A DNA stretch of 64,000 nt from contig CAKUTF010000008.1 of the NCBI GenBank assembly GCA_934691725.1, forward strand, positions 29,608-93,607, written 5' to 3'. The stretch comes from an uncultured Fibrobacter sp. GTDB lineage: Bacteria > Fibrobacterota > Fibrobacteria > Fibrobacterales > Fibrobacteraceae. The position numbers and the translations under genes are program-made. Shown here in pieces: positions 7,951 to 16,371 of this stretch (the first letter of the stretch is position 1; each line of letters begins with the position of its first letter). Under the pieces are notes generated by a model. The model was not told where the DNA came from. It worked only from the letters and a program-made list of their open reading frames with translations, and made no database searches.

Positions 7951-9816
7951 ATGAGTGCAATTCTCGAACGGTTTGATGTTGTGGTAATCGGCGGCGGACA
8001 CGCCGGAATCGAAGCTTCCCATGCGGCGTGGAAGATCGGTGCGCGGACGGCGATGGTCACGATGGATTTAGACGCAATCGGTCGGATGTCCTGCAACCCG
8101 GCGGTCGGCGGGGTGAGCAAGGGGCAGATCGTCCGCGATATCGATGCGCTTGGCGGTCTCATGGGAATCCTCACGGACAAGGCCGGGATCCAGTTCCGGA
8201 TGCTGAACCAGAGCAAGGGACCCGCTGTCTGGGGACCTCGGGCACAGTGCGACCTCAAGGCTTATAGCCGTATCGCCCGGGAAACCTTGGAAAACTGCGC
8301 AGGGCTTCGGCTTATCGCGGGGGAACTCGCCGCGTTCACCCGGATGGCGAACGGAAACTTCGAACTCCAGCTTGTGAACGGCGACCGCTACGAGGCGAAG
8401 ACCCTTGTCGTTACCAGCGGAACTTTTCTTTCGTCTAAGATGTTCACCGGCCTTGAAACGAGCGTCGGCGGGCGCGTCGGCGAAAAGAGCGCAGACGCCC
8501 TTTCGAAATCCATCCGGGAAAACGGTCTCCGCTTGCGCCGCCTGAAAACGGGGACTCCCAGCCGCATCGACCCTTCGACGGTCGATTTTGACGAAATCCA
8601 GGTCCAGCCCGGCGACGAAAATCCATGGCCGATGAGCGACCGCCACACAAACCCGATAGACAACGGAAACGTCTGCTGGATAACCCGCACGAACCTGAAA
8701 ACGCACGAAATTTTGCGCACGGGATTTAAAGACAGCCCGATGTTTTCCGGGCGCATCAAGGGAAAAGGCCCGCGGTATTGCCCGAGCATCGAAGACAAGA
8801 TAAACCGCTTCGGCGACAAGGACGGTCACCAGCTCTTTCTCGAACCGGAGACGAAGGACGTCTCGCGCATCTACCTGAACGGTTTCAGCTCGAGCCTCCC
8901 GGCGGATGTCCAGCTCGCCGCGCTGCGGACGATTCCCGGGCTTACCCGTGCGCGTGTCATGCAGATAGGCTATGCGGTCGAATACGACAGCATCGATGCG
9001 ACGCAGCTCTACCCGACTTTCGAATGCAAGGAAATTCCGGGGCTTTACTTTGCGGGGCAGGTCTGCGGCACGAGCGGTTACGAGGAGGCCGCGGGGCAGG
9101 GAATCGTCGCCGGGATCAACGCGGCACTCAAAAGCGGCGGGGAGGAACCGTTTATTCTCGGACGTTCCGAAAGCTACATCGGCGTCATGGCGGACGACCT
9201 TTCCCATTTTCTTCTCGACGAGCCTTACCGGATGTTCACGAGCCGCGCCGAATACAGGCTCTTTCTGCGGTCGGACAACGCGGATTCCCGCCTCAAGGAC
9301 CGCGCCCGGAAAATCGGGATGATAGGCGATGCGGATTTTGAAAAGTGGAATAAGCGAAAGGAAGAGATGTCGCGCGTCAGGAAATTTCTCGCCGAGACGC
9401 CCGTGACCGCTTTGGAAATCAACCCGTTTCTCGAATCTTTCGGGGAAGCCCCCGTCCGCGAATCGGTCCGTCTGAACACGATCCTCCGCCGCCCGAAAAT
9501 CGACCCCGAAGCCTTTTTCGAAAAATTCGTCCCGGAAAACGCGCTCCTTCGCCGCGACCTCTGGAATCTCTTTGCCGAAGAATCCTATGCGGGCTTTTTC
9601 GCCCGACAGGAAAAGGAAATCGAGCACGAAAAGAAGATGGACCGCGTGAAACTTTCTCCCGATACGGATTACTCGAAAATCGCGGCGCTTTCTATTGAGA
9701 GCCGCGGACGTTTAGCCGTCGCAAGGCCGCTCACCGTCGGCAGCGCATCCCGCATCCCGGGCATCCGTCCCTCGGACGTCATGGTGCTTCTGCACTGGGC
9801 GGAAAACCGGAACTGA
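7951..9816 (+). CDS. mnmG: tRNA uridine-5-carboxymethylaminomethyl modification enzyme MnmG (GidA)
   Basis: FAD-dependent partner of MnmE that modifies U34 of tRNAs. The 621-residue protein (family ~630) begins with a Rossmann FAD motif VVVIGGGHAGIEAS (10-23). Also visible are the family signatures CNPAVGGVSKG, GPAVWGPRAQ, LRRLKTGTPSR, and GQVCGTSGYEEAAGQG before the helical C-terminal domain. ATG 7951 was chosen because AAGAAGG lies about 7 nt upstream and it aligns with the family N terminus; the frame stays open further upstream through the trp leader. It is transcribed divergently from trpL-trpBA. Confidence 0.96.
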   Translation: MSAILERFDVVVIGGGHAGIEASHAAWKIGARTAMVTMDLDAIGRMSCNPAVGGVSKGQIVRDIDALGGLMGILTDKAGIQFRMLNQSKGPAVWGPRAQCDLKAYSRIARETLENCAGLRLIAGELAAFTRMANGNFELQLVNGDRYEAKTLVVTSGTFLSSKMFTGLETSVGGRVGEKSADALSKSIRENGLRLRRLKTGTPSRIDPSTVDFDEIQVQPGDENPWPMSDRHTNPIDNGNVCWITRTNLKTHEILRTGFKDSPMFSGRIKGKGPRYCPSIEDKINRFGDKDGHQLFLEPETKDVSRIYLNGFSSSLPADVQLAALRTIPGLTRARVMQIGYAVEYDSIDATQLYPTFECKEIPGLYFAGQVCGTSGYEEAAGQGIVAGINAALKSGGEEPFILGRSESYIGVMADDLSHFLLDEPYRMFTSRAEYRLFLRSDNADSRLKDRARKIGMIGDADFEKWNKRKEEMSRVRKFLAETPVTALEINPFLESFGEAPVRESVRLNTILRRPKIDPEAFFEKFVPENALLRRDLWNLFAEESYAGFFARQEKEIEHEKKMDRVKLSPDTDYSKIAALSIESRGRLAVARPLTVGSASRIPGIRPSDVMVLLHWAENRN

Positions 9817-10085
9817 CTAAGAGAATATCTTTATAAGGAACCGCAGACGTCTAGTCAGAGCTTAGTTGATAGAACTTAGAGCTTAGAATTGTGGACGTCT
9901 AAGGGAATGAGGAATTAGCAATGAGTAATGAGGAATTGGTCTGCGGACGTCTAGGCTTTTTAAAATGTCATTCCCCGGCCTGACCGGGGAATCCCCTTTA
10001 AGGAATGGGATTTGACAGGTTTGCGAGCTTGCCGAGCTATGCTCCGACACATATGAAAACAGGTTCTAAAATCCATTGTCTGTGG
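9817..10085. repeat. Interspersed modular repeat, copy R1
   Basis: No gene. It begins TAAGAGAATATCTTTATAAG and contains GCGGACGTCTA-type units, AGAACTTAGAGCTTAGA, AATGAGGAATTAGCAATGAG, and a conserved block from GTCATTCCCCGG (9967) to CCGACACATATG (~10055). That block holds a 9-bp stem ATTCCCCGG/CCGGGGAAT. It matches 28621-28730 in the same orientation and 62711-63067 in the opposite orientation. Confidence 0.85.
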
Positions 10086-10131
10086 ACAACGCTAGGGTTT
10101 ATTTTTCTTTCGCAACCGGTATTTTTTGATA

Positions 10132-10144
10132 TATATTTAAAACG
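10132..10144 (+). promoter_or_regulatory. -10 box directly before the start codon
   Basis: TATATT (10132-10137) lies 7 nt before GTG 10145; no ribosome site is seen. This supports the GTG start for a leaderless message, although ATG 10157 is also possible. Confidence 0.5.
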
Positions 10145-11821
10145 GTGTTGTATCGGATGTGGACATATTGCCGTTTTCTTCGGCTGGGCGTTTTCTTTCT
10201 GCTCGCCTTTGGGCTTTTTGCCTGTACGGATTCGAGGACTTCGCTTGGAAACAGCGCGGAGTCCGGCAACCCGGAACTTGCGGGCATTGTCCGCTTTGCA
10301 GACGGCTCGCCTGCGCCATTCGCTTCGGTTGCTGTCGTGCCGGCAAAATTCTCTGCCGCGGACGGAGTTCCGCTGGATTCTTCCTTTACCGGAAAAGCGG
10401 ATTCGCTCGGACGCTATGCGTTTGACCATGTGCCGGATGGGAAATTTTCGCTCGAAGCGTTCGATTCCGCTTCGGGACAGCGCTTCGTGCAGATGGGGCT
10501 TGCCTTGTCGGATTCGGATTTTGGCGGGGACTGCGTGTTAGAAAACGTCGGAAGCGTCCGGCTGGGCGCGCATGGCTTTGCGGACGGTACAAAAGGCTTC
10601 GTCTATATCCCGGGCACGACGATTCTCCGGCCCGTAACGGTGGAACTGGGGAACATCTTCGTAGATTCCCTCCCGGCGGATTCGCTATGGCCGCTAGTCT
10701 TTGTTTCGGAAGACGGCTACACGCTTTCCCTGGAAAAGGGCGTGACGGTTGTTTCGGATTCCACGTTGAATATCGATGAAAACAGGGTCTCGCTTGCTTT
10801 CCGTTTCCCGCTGGACATGACGGCTTCGGGAATCGACCTATCGGAAGATCTGCGCAATTTCCCGCTGGCTCTCCGGCTGGACTCCGGGGATTTTGATTTC
10901 CGCGGACTGGAACGCATTCGCGGAGCGTGGTCTGCAGTCCTTTGCGGCGATACGCTTGCGCTCGACAATTCCTATGCCGATTTTGAACGGGAAAGTTTCG
11001 CGTTCTGGGTCCGCATCCCGAAACTCCGGGCAGGCGCGCAGGATACGCTCATCCTTTCCTTTGAGGAAGGGGCGTCCTCTTCGTTTGCGGATTCCGCGAC
11101 TCGCGTCTTTTCGGACGGCTTTGTCGCCGCCTGGCATTTTGACGGAGAGGAAACCTCGGCGCTCGATGCGACGGGTAACGGTTTCGACGGGATTCCGGAA
11201 GCCCTTTCGGTTGCGGACGAGGCGGCGGTCGGCGGGGCTTTTTCCTTTGACGGGAAAAAAGGATTTGTAACGGTTCCGAACTCGGCGGGCGGGGATTTTG
11301 ACGTCACGCTTCGGGAACCGATCACCTTTTCTGTCTGGGTCAAGATGGCGGACACGAGCCTTTCCCATGTCGTCTTCGGCAAGGGAGCTTCGGGCTACAA
11401 CCTGAAATATATGCAGAGGACGGGCTGGCTTTACGAAGTCTATACGGACGAAATCCAGGATTCCGCAAATTCCACGCGGTATTGGTACACGGATTCTGCC
11501 GTGACGGTAAACGGCTGGACGCAGCTGGTCGTTGCGCAGGATTCAAGCGGGGCATCGCTCTACGTGAACGGAACGCTTGCGACATCCACGCCGCGGATCG
11601 GGGCAAGCGAAGCGGTTCGGGTGACGGACAGCCTCCTTGTCATCGGGAAGCTGATCTATCCGGCGAGCGACCCGACGGACCTGGTGACGCATTACTTCAA
11701 GGGAGTAATTGACGAATTTCACGTGAGCCGCGATACGCGTTCTCCGGCCTGGATTTCCGCCACGTTCAAAAACCAGAATCCGGCAGTGCGCTGGCCTGTT
11801 CCGGAAGCGGTTCGCCGTTAA
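10145..11821 (+). CDS. Lipoprotein with carboxypeptidase-regulatory-like, DUF2341 and LamG domains
   Basis: Up to 558 residues. The signal sequence ends in a lipobox (LFAC, Cys about residue 27), giving an envelope lipoprotein. About 45-115 looks like a carboxypeptidase-regulatory-like fold (GIVRFADGSPAPFASV, then GRYAFDHVPDGKF). About 245-335 resembles DUF2341 (NFPLALRL, IPKLRAG). About 345-545 is a LamG/concanavalin-like domain (AAWHFDGEE, FSVWVKM, GVIDEFHVSRDTRS). Such domains bind glycans. With the lyase and esterases downstream, a role in pectin capture at the surface is likely but inferred. Start: GTG 10145 is favoured by the -10 spacing; ATG 10157 gives an equally good signal peptide. 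Confidence 0.7.
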   Translation: MLYRMWTYCRFLRLGVFFLLAFGLFACTDSRTSLGNSAESGNPELAGIVRFADGSPAPFASVAVVPAKFSAADGVPLDSSFTGKADSLGRYAFDHVPDGKFSLEAFDSASGQRFVQMGLALSDSDFGGDCVLENVGSVRLGAHGFADGTKGFVYIPGTTILRPVTVELGNIFVDSLPADSLWPLVFVSEDGYTLSLEKGVTVVSDSTLNIDENRVSLAFRFPLDMTASGIDLSEDLRNFPLALRLDSGDFDFRGLERIRGAWSAVLCGDTLALDNSYADFERESFAFWVRIPKLRAGAQDTLILSFEEGASSSFADSATRVFSDGFVAAWHFDGEETSALDATGNGFDGIPEALSVADEAAVGGAFSFDGKKGFVTVPNSAGGDFDVTLREPITFSVWVKMADTSLSHVVFGKGASGYNLKYMQRTGWLYEVYTDEIQDSANSTRYWYTDSAVTVNGWTQLVVAQDSSGASLYVNGTLATSTPRIGASEAVRVTDSLLVIGKLIYPASDPTDLVTHYFKGVIDEFHVSRDTRSPAWISATFKNQNPAVRWPVPEAVRR

Positions 11822-11889
11822 GCGTTGTCTCTGGACTACGCTCATTTTCCCCGAATTTTCGAAAACGCTTTTTAGGGATTATTTTCTGT

Positions 11890-11939
11890 TTTGAAAATTT
11901 CCAACACCAAGCGAAACGTTTGGAAAATTATCAAAGGAG
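11890..11939 (+). promoter_or_regulatory. Imperfect inverted repeat ending in the ribosome site of the lyase gene
   Basis: TTTGAAAATTTCCAA (11890-11904) and TTGGAAAATTATCAAA (11920-11935) are near-complementary. The right arm runs into the ribosome site AAAGGAG (11933-11939). It could be an operator or a stem that affects translation. Confidence 0.4.
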
Positions 11940-11944
11940 ACCAG

Positions 11945-14536
11945 ATGGGAACGGTTCGAAACGGGATCTTTTTCTTCGGCGCGCTTGCGCTGATTTTTTC
12001 GGGAATTTGTGGGGATGTTTTTGCGGCGTCCCAGATGGAAAAGCTCGGTCGCGGACTTTCCGTCGCGAACGCGGGAAAGGGGACTTTCGTATGCTGGCGC
12101 CTGCTCGGAACTGACCTGCCGACGGCAAGCTTTACGCTTTTCCGGGATGGAAAGGAGCTTGCGAAAATTCCCGGAAACGCTTCGACATGCTACCTGGACG
12201 CTTCGGGTTCCGTTTCGAGCGTCTATTCGCTAAAGGACGAAAAAGGGAGCGTTTCGCAAACAACCGTCACGCTGGACAATTACTACAAGGACAGCTACGG
12301 GGCGGCGGCTTTCAAGACGATCCGATTGGACAGGCCCGGCGCACTGACGATGCCCGATGGCTCCTCGTGCTCCTACACGCCGAACGATATGAGCGTCGGG
12401 GACTTAGACGGCGACGGGGAATATGAACTCGTCGTGAAGTGGGATCCTTCGAATTCCAAGGACAACTCGAACAACGGCTATACGGGAAACGTCTATATCG
12501 ATGCGTACAAACTAAACGGCGAAAAGCTCTGGCGGATAGACCTCGGGAAAAATATCCGGGCGGGGGCGCATTACACGCAATTCATCGTCTATGACCTGGA
12601 TGGCGACGGCTTTGCGGAAATCGCGATGAAAACATCGGACGGAACGGTCGACGGCCTTGGAAATGTCATCGGGGACGCTTCGGCGGATTACCGGAATTCG
12701 GCGGGGCGCATCCTGACGGGAAACGAATTTCTGACGGTTTTCCGTGGAAGGGACGGCGCGGCTCTCGCCACGATCGACTATGTTCCTGGGCGCGACATTA
12801 CGACGCTCTGGGGCGATACCTGGGGAAACCGCTCGGAACGGATGCTCGGCGCTGTCGCCTATCTGGACGGCGTGCATCCGAGCCTCGTCATGACCCGCGG
12901 ATACTACGAGGCGGCATATATGGCGACCTTTGACTTCGACGGGAAAAACCTGAAGGAAAGATGGCTTCATGCCGGGAGTTCGGAAGGCGTCGGAATCTTT
13001 GGCGAAGGAAACCACAACATCTCGGTCGGCGACCTGGACGGCGACGGCTTTGACGAGATTGTCTTCGGTTCCGCGGCTGTGAATCACGACGGGACGCTCC
13101 GCTACCGGACGGGCTTTGGACACGGCGACGCGATGCATCTCTCCGACATGGATCCCGATTCGCCCGGGCTAGAAGTCTATGACGTCCACGAGGAAAAGGA
13201 AAACGCCTACACGGAAGAGTTTCGTTCACCGGACGGCAAGGTTATCTGGGGAACGGCGCAGACCGGAGTGGATAACGGGCGCGGACTTGCTGCGGATATC
13301 GATTCGACGAACCGCGGATTTGAAATGTGGAGCACGACGAGCGGCGGCATCCGCACGGTAAAGGGGGAACTTCTTTCTTCGGTGACGCCGTCGATCAATT
13401 TCCGGCTCTACTGGGACGGGGATTTGCAGGACGAACTGCTCGATGCGACGGGCGGCGGAGGCTCTGGCGGGAAGCTCGAAAAATGGAATTCTTCCGCCCA
13501 GAGAATCGACCGGATTTTAAACATCTACAAGATTAACAATTCAACGCTCAACAATTACACGAAAGCGAACCCGTGCCTTTCCGCGGACATTTTCGGTGAT
13601 TTCCGTGAAGAGCTTATCGTCCGGAGCGGGGCGGATTCTTCGGTCGTGAACATCGTCGCGACGCTTTTCGAAACGCCTCACCGGGTGTACACGCTGGTGC
13701 ACGATCGCCAGTATCGGGTAAGCATCGCCTGGCAAAACGTCGCCTACAACCAGCCACCGCATCTAGGATACTACCTGCCGGATAATGTCGGAAAAAACTT
13801 AAGGCAACCGGACATCTTCGTGGTTTCTCCGCGTAAAAACGTACCGGATGCGATAAAGTTTGCGAAAGTATTCGAAGCGTCCGAGCCGGATTCTTCGAGC
13901 GGGGGATTTGTCGAAACGGAACACTCTGGATTTTTGGGAAAGGCCTACTACAACTTTGAAAACGAACTGGGTTCCTTTGCGCGTTACCGTTTGAAATCTT
14001 CCGCCGATACCGCGGCGACTCTTGCTCTGGTCTATGCGAACGGCGGATCGGGCGACCGCCGGATGAATGTCCGCGTCGGAGAAAACATCTATCCGGTGCG
14101 CTTTTCAAACTCCGGTTGGGACGTATGGGATACGCTTCTCGTCCGTGTCGAACTTCCCCGCGGAGATTTCGATGTGGAACTGGTATCCTCGTCGGCGGAC
14201 GGCGGCCCGAACATTTGCGTTTTCGCGTTCGATGTTTCGACGGTCGAAAAGTCCAAGGCGGATTCGGGGGAAGCGACATCGTTAAAAAATCATTTTGCCG
14301 GGAAAACTTTTTACGATATGGACAGGGAATTGTTGTACACAAATTATTCGGGTGTTGCGAAAGTCTCGGTCTATGATACGCAGGGAAAGCTTGTCCGATC
14401 GCAATCGGCAAAGGTTTCGGCAGGGGCAAATGCGCTTCCGGTAGAGAAAAAGAACCTTTCGCCCGGGATTTACTTCCTCCGCGTCACGCTCGGCGCCTCG
14501 GATGTTTCTTTGTCAAAATTTGTCATCCAAAGATAG
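11945..14536 (+). CDS. Rhamnogalacturonan lyase (PL11) with carbohydrate-binding module and sorting tail
   Basis: 863 residues from ATG 11945, chosen because AAAGGAG ends 5 nt before it and it starts a clean signal peptide (to about VFAAS). Residues ~30-640 match the PL11 eight-bladed propeller: repeated calcium-type DLDGDG motifs (SVGDLDGDGEYE, YDLDGDGF, VGDLDGDGFDE), GNHNISVGD, GHGDAMHLSDMD and LVHDRQYRVSIAWQN. It would cleave the rhamnose-galacturonate backbone of RG-I by beta-elimination. A beta-sandwich module follows (ANGG, SADGGPNI), as in the next two genes. The last ~75 residues (VYDTQGKLV, LSPGIYFLRV) resemble a type IX secretion sorting domain. First of three closely spaced genes. 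Confidence 0.88.
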   Translation: MGTVRNGIFFFGALALIFSGICGDVFAASQMEKLGRGLSVANAGKGTFVCWRLLGTDLPTASFTLFRDGKELAKIPGNASTCYLDASGSVSSVYSLKDEKGSVSQTTVTLDNYYKDSYGAAAFKTIRLDRPGALTMPDGSSCSYTPNDMSVGDLDGDGEYELVVKWDPSNSKDNSNNGYTGNVYIDAYKLNGEKLWRIDLGKNIRAGAHYTQFIVYDLDGDGFAEIAMKTSDGTVDGLGNVIGDASADYRNSAGRILTGNEFLTVFRGRDGAALATIDYVPGRDITTLWGDTWGNRSERMLGAVAYLDGVHPSLVMTRGYYEAAYMATFDFDGKNLKERWLHAGSSEGVGIFGEGNHNISVGDLDGDGFDEIVFGSAAVNHDGTLRYRTGFGHGDAMHLSDMDPDSPGLEVYDVHEEKENAYTEEFRSPDGKVIWGTAQTGVDNGRGLAADIDSTNRGFEMWSTTSGGIRTVKGELLSSVTPSINFRLYWDGDLQDELLDATGGGGSGGKLEKWNSSAQRIDRILNIYKINNSTLNNYTKANPCLSADIFGDFREELIVRSGADSSVVNIVATLFETPHRVYTLVHDRQYRVSIAWQNVAYNQPPHLGYYLPDNVGKNLRQPDIFVVSPRKNVPDAIKFAKVFEASEPDSSSGGFVETEHSGFLGKAYYNFENELGSFARYRLKSSADTAATLALVYANGGSGDRRMNVRVGENIYPVRFSNSGWDVWDTLLVRVELPRGDFDVELVSSSADGGPNICVFAFDVSTVEKSKADSGEATSLKNHFAGKTFYDMDRELLYTNYSGVAKVSVYDTQGKLVRSQSAKVSAGANALPVEKKNLSPGIYFLRVTLGASDVSLSKFVIQR

Positions 14537-14544
14537 GGGAGCCG

Positions 14545-16362
14545 ATGCGTCAAAACGAAAAACTTCTTCTCTTCGCCCTCTGTATCTTCTTGGCTTTTCA
14601 GACATCGTTCGCCAAGGTGAAGATTTTCCTGTGCGGGGATTCCACGATGCAGGACTGGAACGAAGGCTATTACCCGAAGCGCGGAATCGGCCAAGAATTT
14701 GGTTTCTTCTGGAATTCCGATGCGGTGACCGTCGTGAACAAGGGAGCCGGGGGAACCTACGCCATGGGATATTACCAAAAGTTCTGGCCGGAAATTCTCG
14801 CTCAACTGGAAGCGGGAGATTTTGTCGTCATCCAGTTCGGGATAAACGACCGCACCTACAGCAACGAGGCGGATTTTGTGGCGGCGACGACCGCGATGGC
14901 GAAAGAGGCTCTAGAAAAAGGCGCCCATCCGATTATCGTAAATCCGGTCCGTCGGAGCGATTTCCGCTATTCTTCGCCTGCACTTTCCATTCCGGATTCC
15001 ATCTACGAGTCCTACCACGGCTACCCGATCCGGGCGCGTGAAATCGCCGCATCGCTCAAGGTTCCGCTCATCGACATGGATACGCTTTCGAGAAACTACC
15101 TCCTTTCGGTGGGGCAGTTCTATGCGCTCCGCTTTGTGAACATGCATCTCGATTCGGCGGAATACTCCACGTATTTGAACGGCAACGGGGACAACCTGCA
15201 CTTGCAGCAGAACGGTGCGGAGGTCTTCGGACGTATTTTGACGGAGCAGATGCGCGTCCATCCGGATGAAAATGTCCGGAAGCTTTCCGAAAATCTTGCC
15301 CCGATGTATTCGCTGAAAGTAAAAGCCAGCCCCGAAGGCGCCGATTCGGCAACGACGGTTTCTTCCTATTACCCGGCTGGAATGACGGTGACGCTCAAGA
15401 CGATTCCAAGGAAGGGGCGCATCTTTCTCGGATGGTTTGACGGAAAAGGCGAGCGGGTCGGAAATGTCGAAAAGACGGTCAATTCCGAATATATCTGTAC
15501 CTTTCCGATGCAGAACGCTTCGACGCAATATACGGCGGTCTATGGCGGAGGAACTCCAGAACTTTATACGGGAAGCGGCGAGGCCTTGAAAAATTTTCCG
15601 TCGGGATCTCCGCGAAAGATCGAAGGCGTAACGCCATCGGGGGGCGTTGCAGAAGATTCGCTGGAAAATTTCGACAAGGCGATTCAGAAATGGTTTGACG
15701 CTTCGGTCGAACCGGATTCGTTTGACATCGGCTGGAGCGAAAATTCCAATCCCGGATTTACGGGGAACGGCTACTGGAATTTTGACAATGCGCTGAATAC
15801 GTTTGCCGCGTATCGGATGATTTTCCCTTCGGCTGGCTATGTGACGCTTGGCATCATCTATGCGAACGGAGGCGCGTCGCCGCGGACGCTGAACGTCTAT
15901 CTCGATCACGATTACCTGGTGGAATTTCCCCCGACGGGAAGCTGGTCGCGCTGGGATACCGCCTGGGTGAATGTCGATTTGGCAAAGGGCGAGGAAACCT
16001 TGAAGTTCATCTCGGCCACGTCCGATGGCGGACCGAACATCGACGCTTTTGGTTTCAGCCTTCCGGGCGTCTGCCGCAAAGGATTCGCTTGCCAAGAGGT
16101 TTCGGATTCGACGACCTCAATTCGAAAAACGGGAGCTTTCCACGGAAACGCCCTGAACGGGAAAAACTTGACGCTTTCATCAGACGGGATTGTCAAGATT
16201 AAAGCGTTTGACCTGTCCGGGCGGCTGTTGTTTTCTGCGGAAAAATGGATGCCGAAAGGCGTTTCCGAGATTTCGGTCGAGAAGCTTCCGCCGGGAATCT
16301 ACCGGCTGGTCGTTTCGTACGGGAACCGCACCTTGCATTCGAATTTTTTACAGCTCAGATAA
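14545..16362 (+). CDS. Rhamnogalacturonan acetylesterase (GDSL/SGNH, CE12-like) with CBM and sorting tail
   Basis: 605 residues. Signal peptide 1-23, then an SGNH hydrolase: block I GDSTMQDW with nucleophile S33, block III FGINDRTY, and block V DNLHLQQNG carrying Asp and His. It should remove acetyl groups from RG-I and open the backbone to the lyase upstream. Residues ~250-335 look like an InlB-type FxGW repeat. About 390-515 is the shared beta-sandwich module (ANGGA, FPPTGSWSRWDT, SDGGPNID). The C-terminal sorting-like tail has FDLSGRLL and LPPGIYRLVV. An AGGGGAGCCG ribosome site overlaps the end of the lyase gene, so the two are co-transcribed. Confidence 0.85.
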   Translation: MRQNEKLLLFALCIFLAFQTSFAKVKIFLCGDSTMQDWNEGYYPKRGIGQEFGFFWNSDAVTVVNKGAGGTYAMGYYQKFWPEILAQLEAGDFVVIQFGINDRTYSNEADFVAATTAMAKEALEKGAHPIIVNPVRRSDFRYSSPALSIPDSIYESYHGYPIRAREIAASLKVPLIDMDTLSRNYLLSVGQFYALRFVNMHLDSAEYSTYLNGNGDNLHLQQNGAEVFGRILTEQMRVHPDENVRKLSENLAPMYSLKVKASPEGADSATTVSSYYPAGMTVTLKTIPRKGRIFLGWFDGKGERVGNVEKTVNSEYICTFPMQNASTQYTAVYGGGTPELYTGSGEALKNFPSGSPRKIEGVTPSGGVAEDSLENFDKAIQKWFDASVEPDSFDIGWSENSNPGFTGNGYWNFDNALNTFAAYRMIFPSAGYVTLGIIYANGGASPRTLNVYLDHDYLVEFPPTGSWSRWDTAWVNVDLAKGEETLKFISATSDGGPNIDAFGFSLPGVCRKGFACQEVSDSTTSIRKTGAFHGNALNGKNLTLSSDGIVKIKAFDLSGRLLFSAEKWMPKGVSEISVEKLPPGIYRLVVSYGNRTLHSNFLQLR

Positions 16363-16371
16363 GGAGGTCCG

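Noticed and set aside
8068..9627. Long antisense open frame across mnmG
   Set aside because: A composition-driven shadow of a well-recognised gene; the same applies to the antisense frames across trpA, glyA, pgk, mfd and the esterases.
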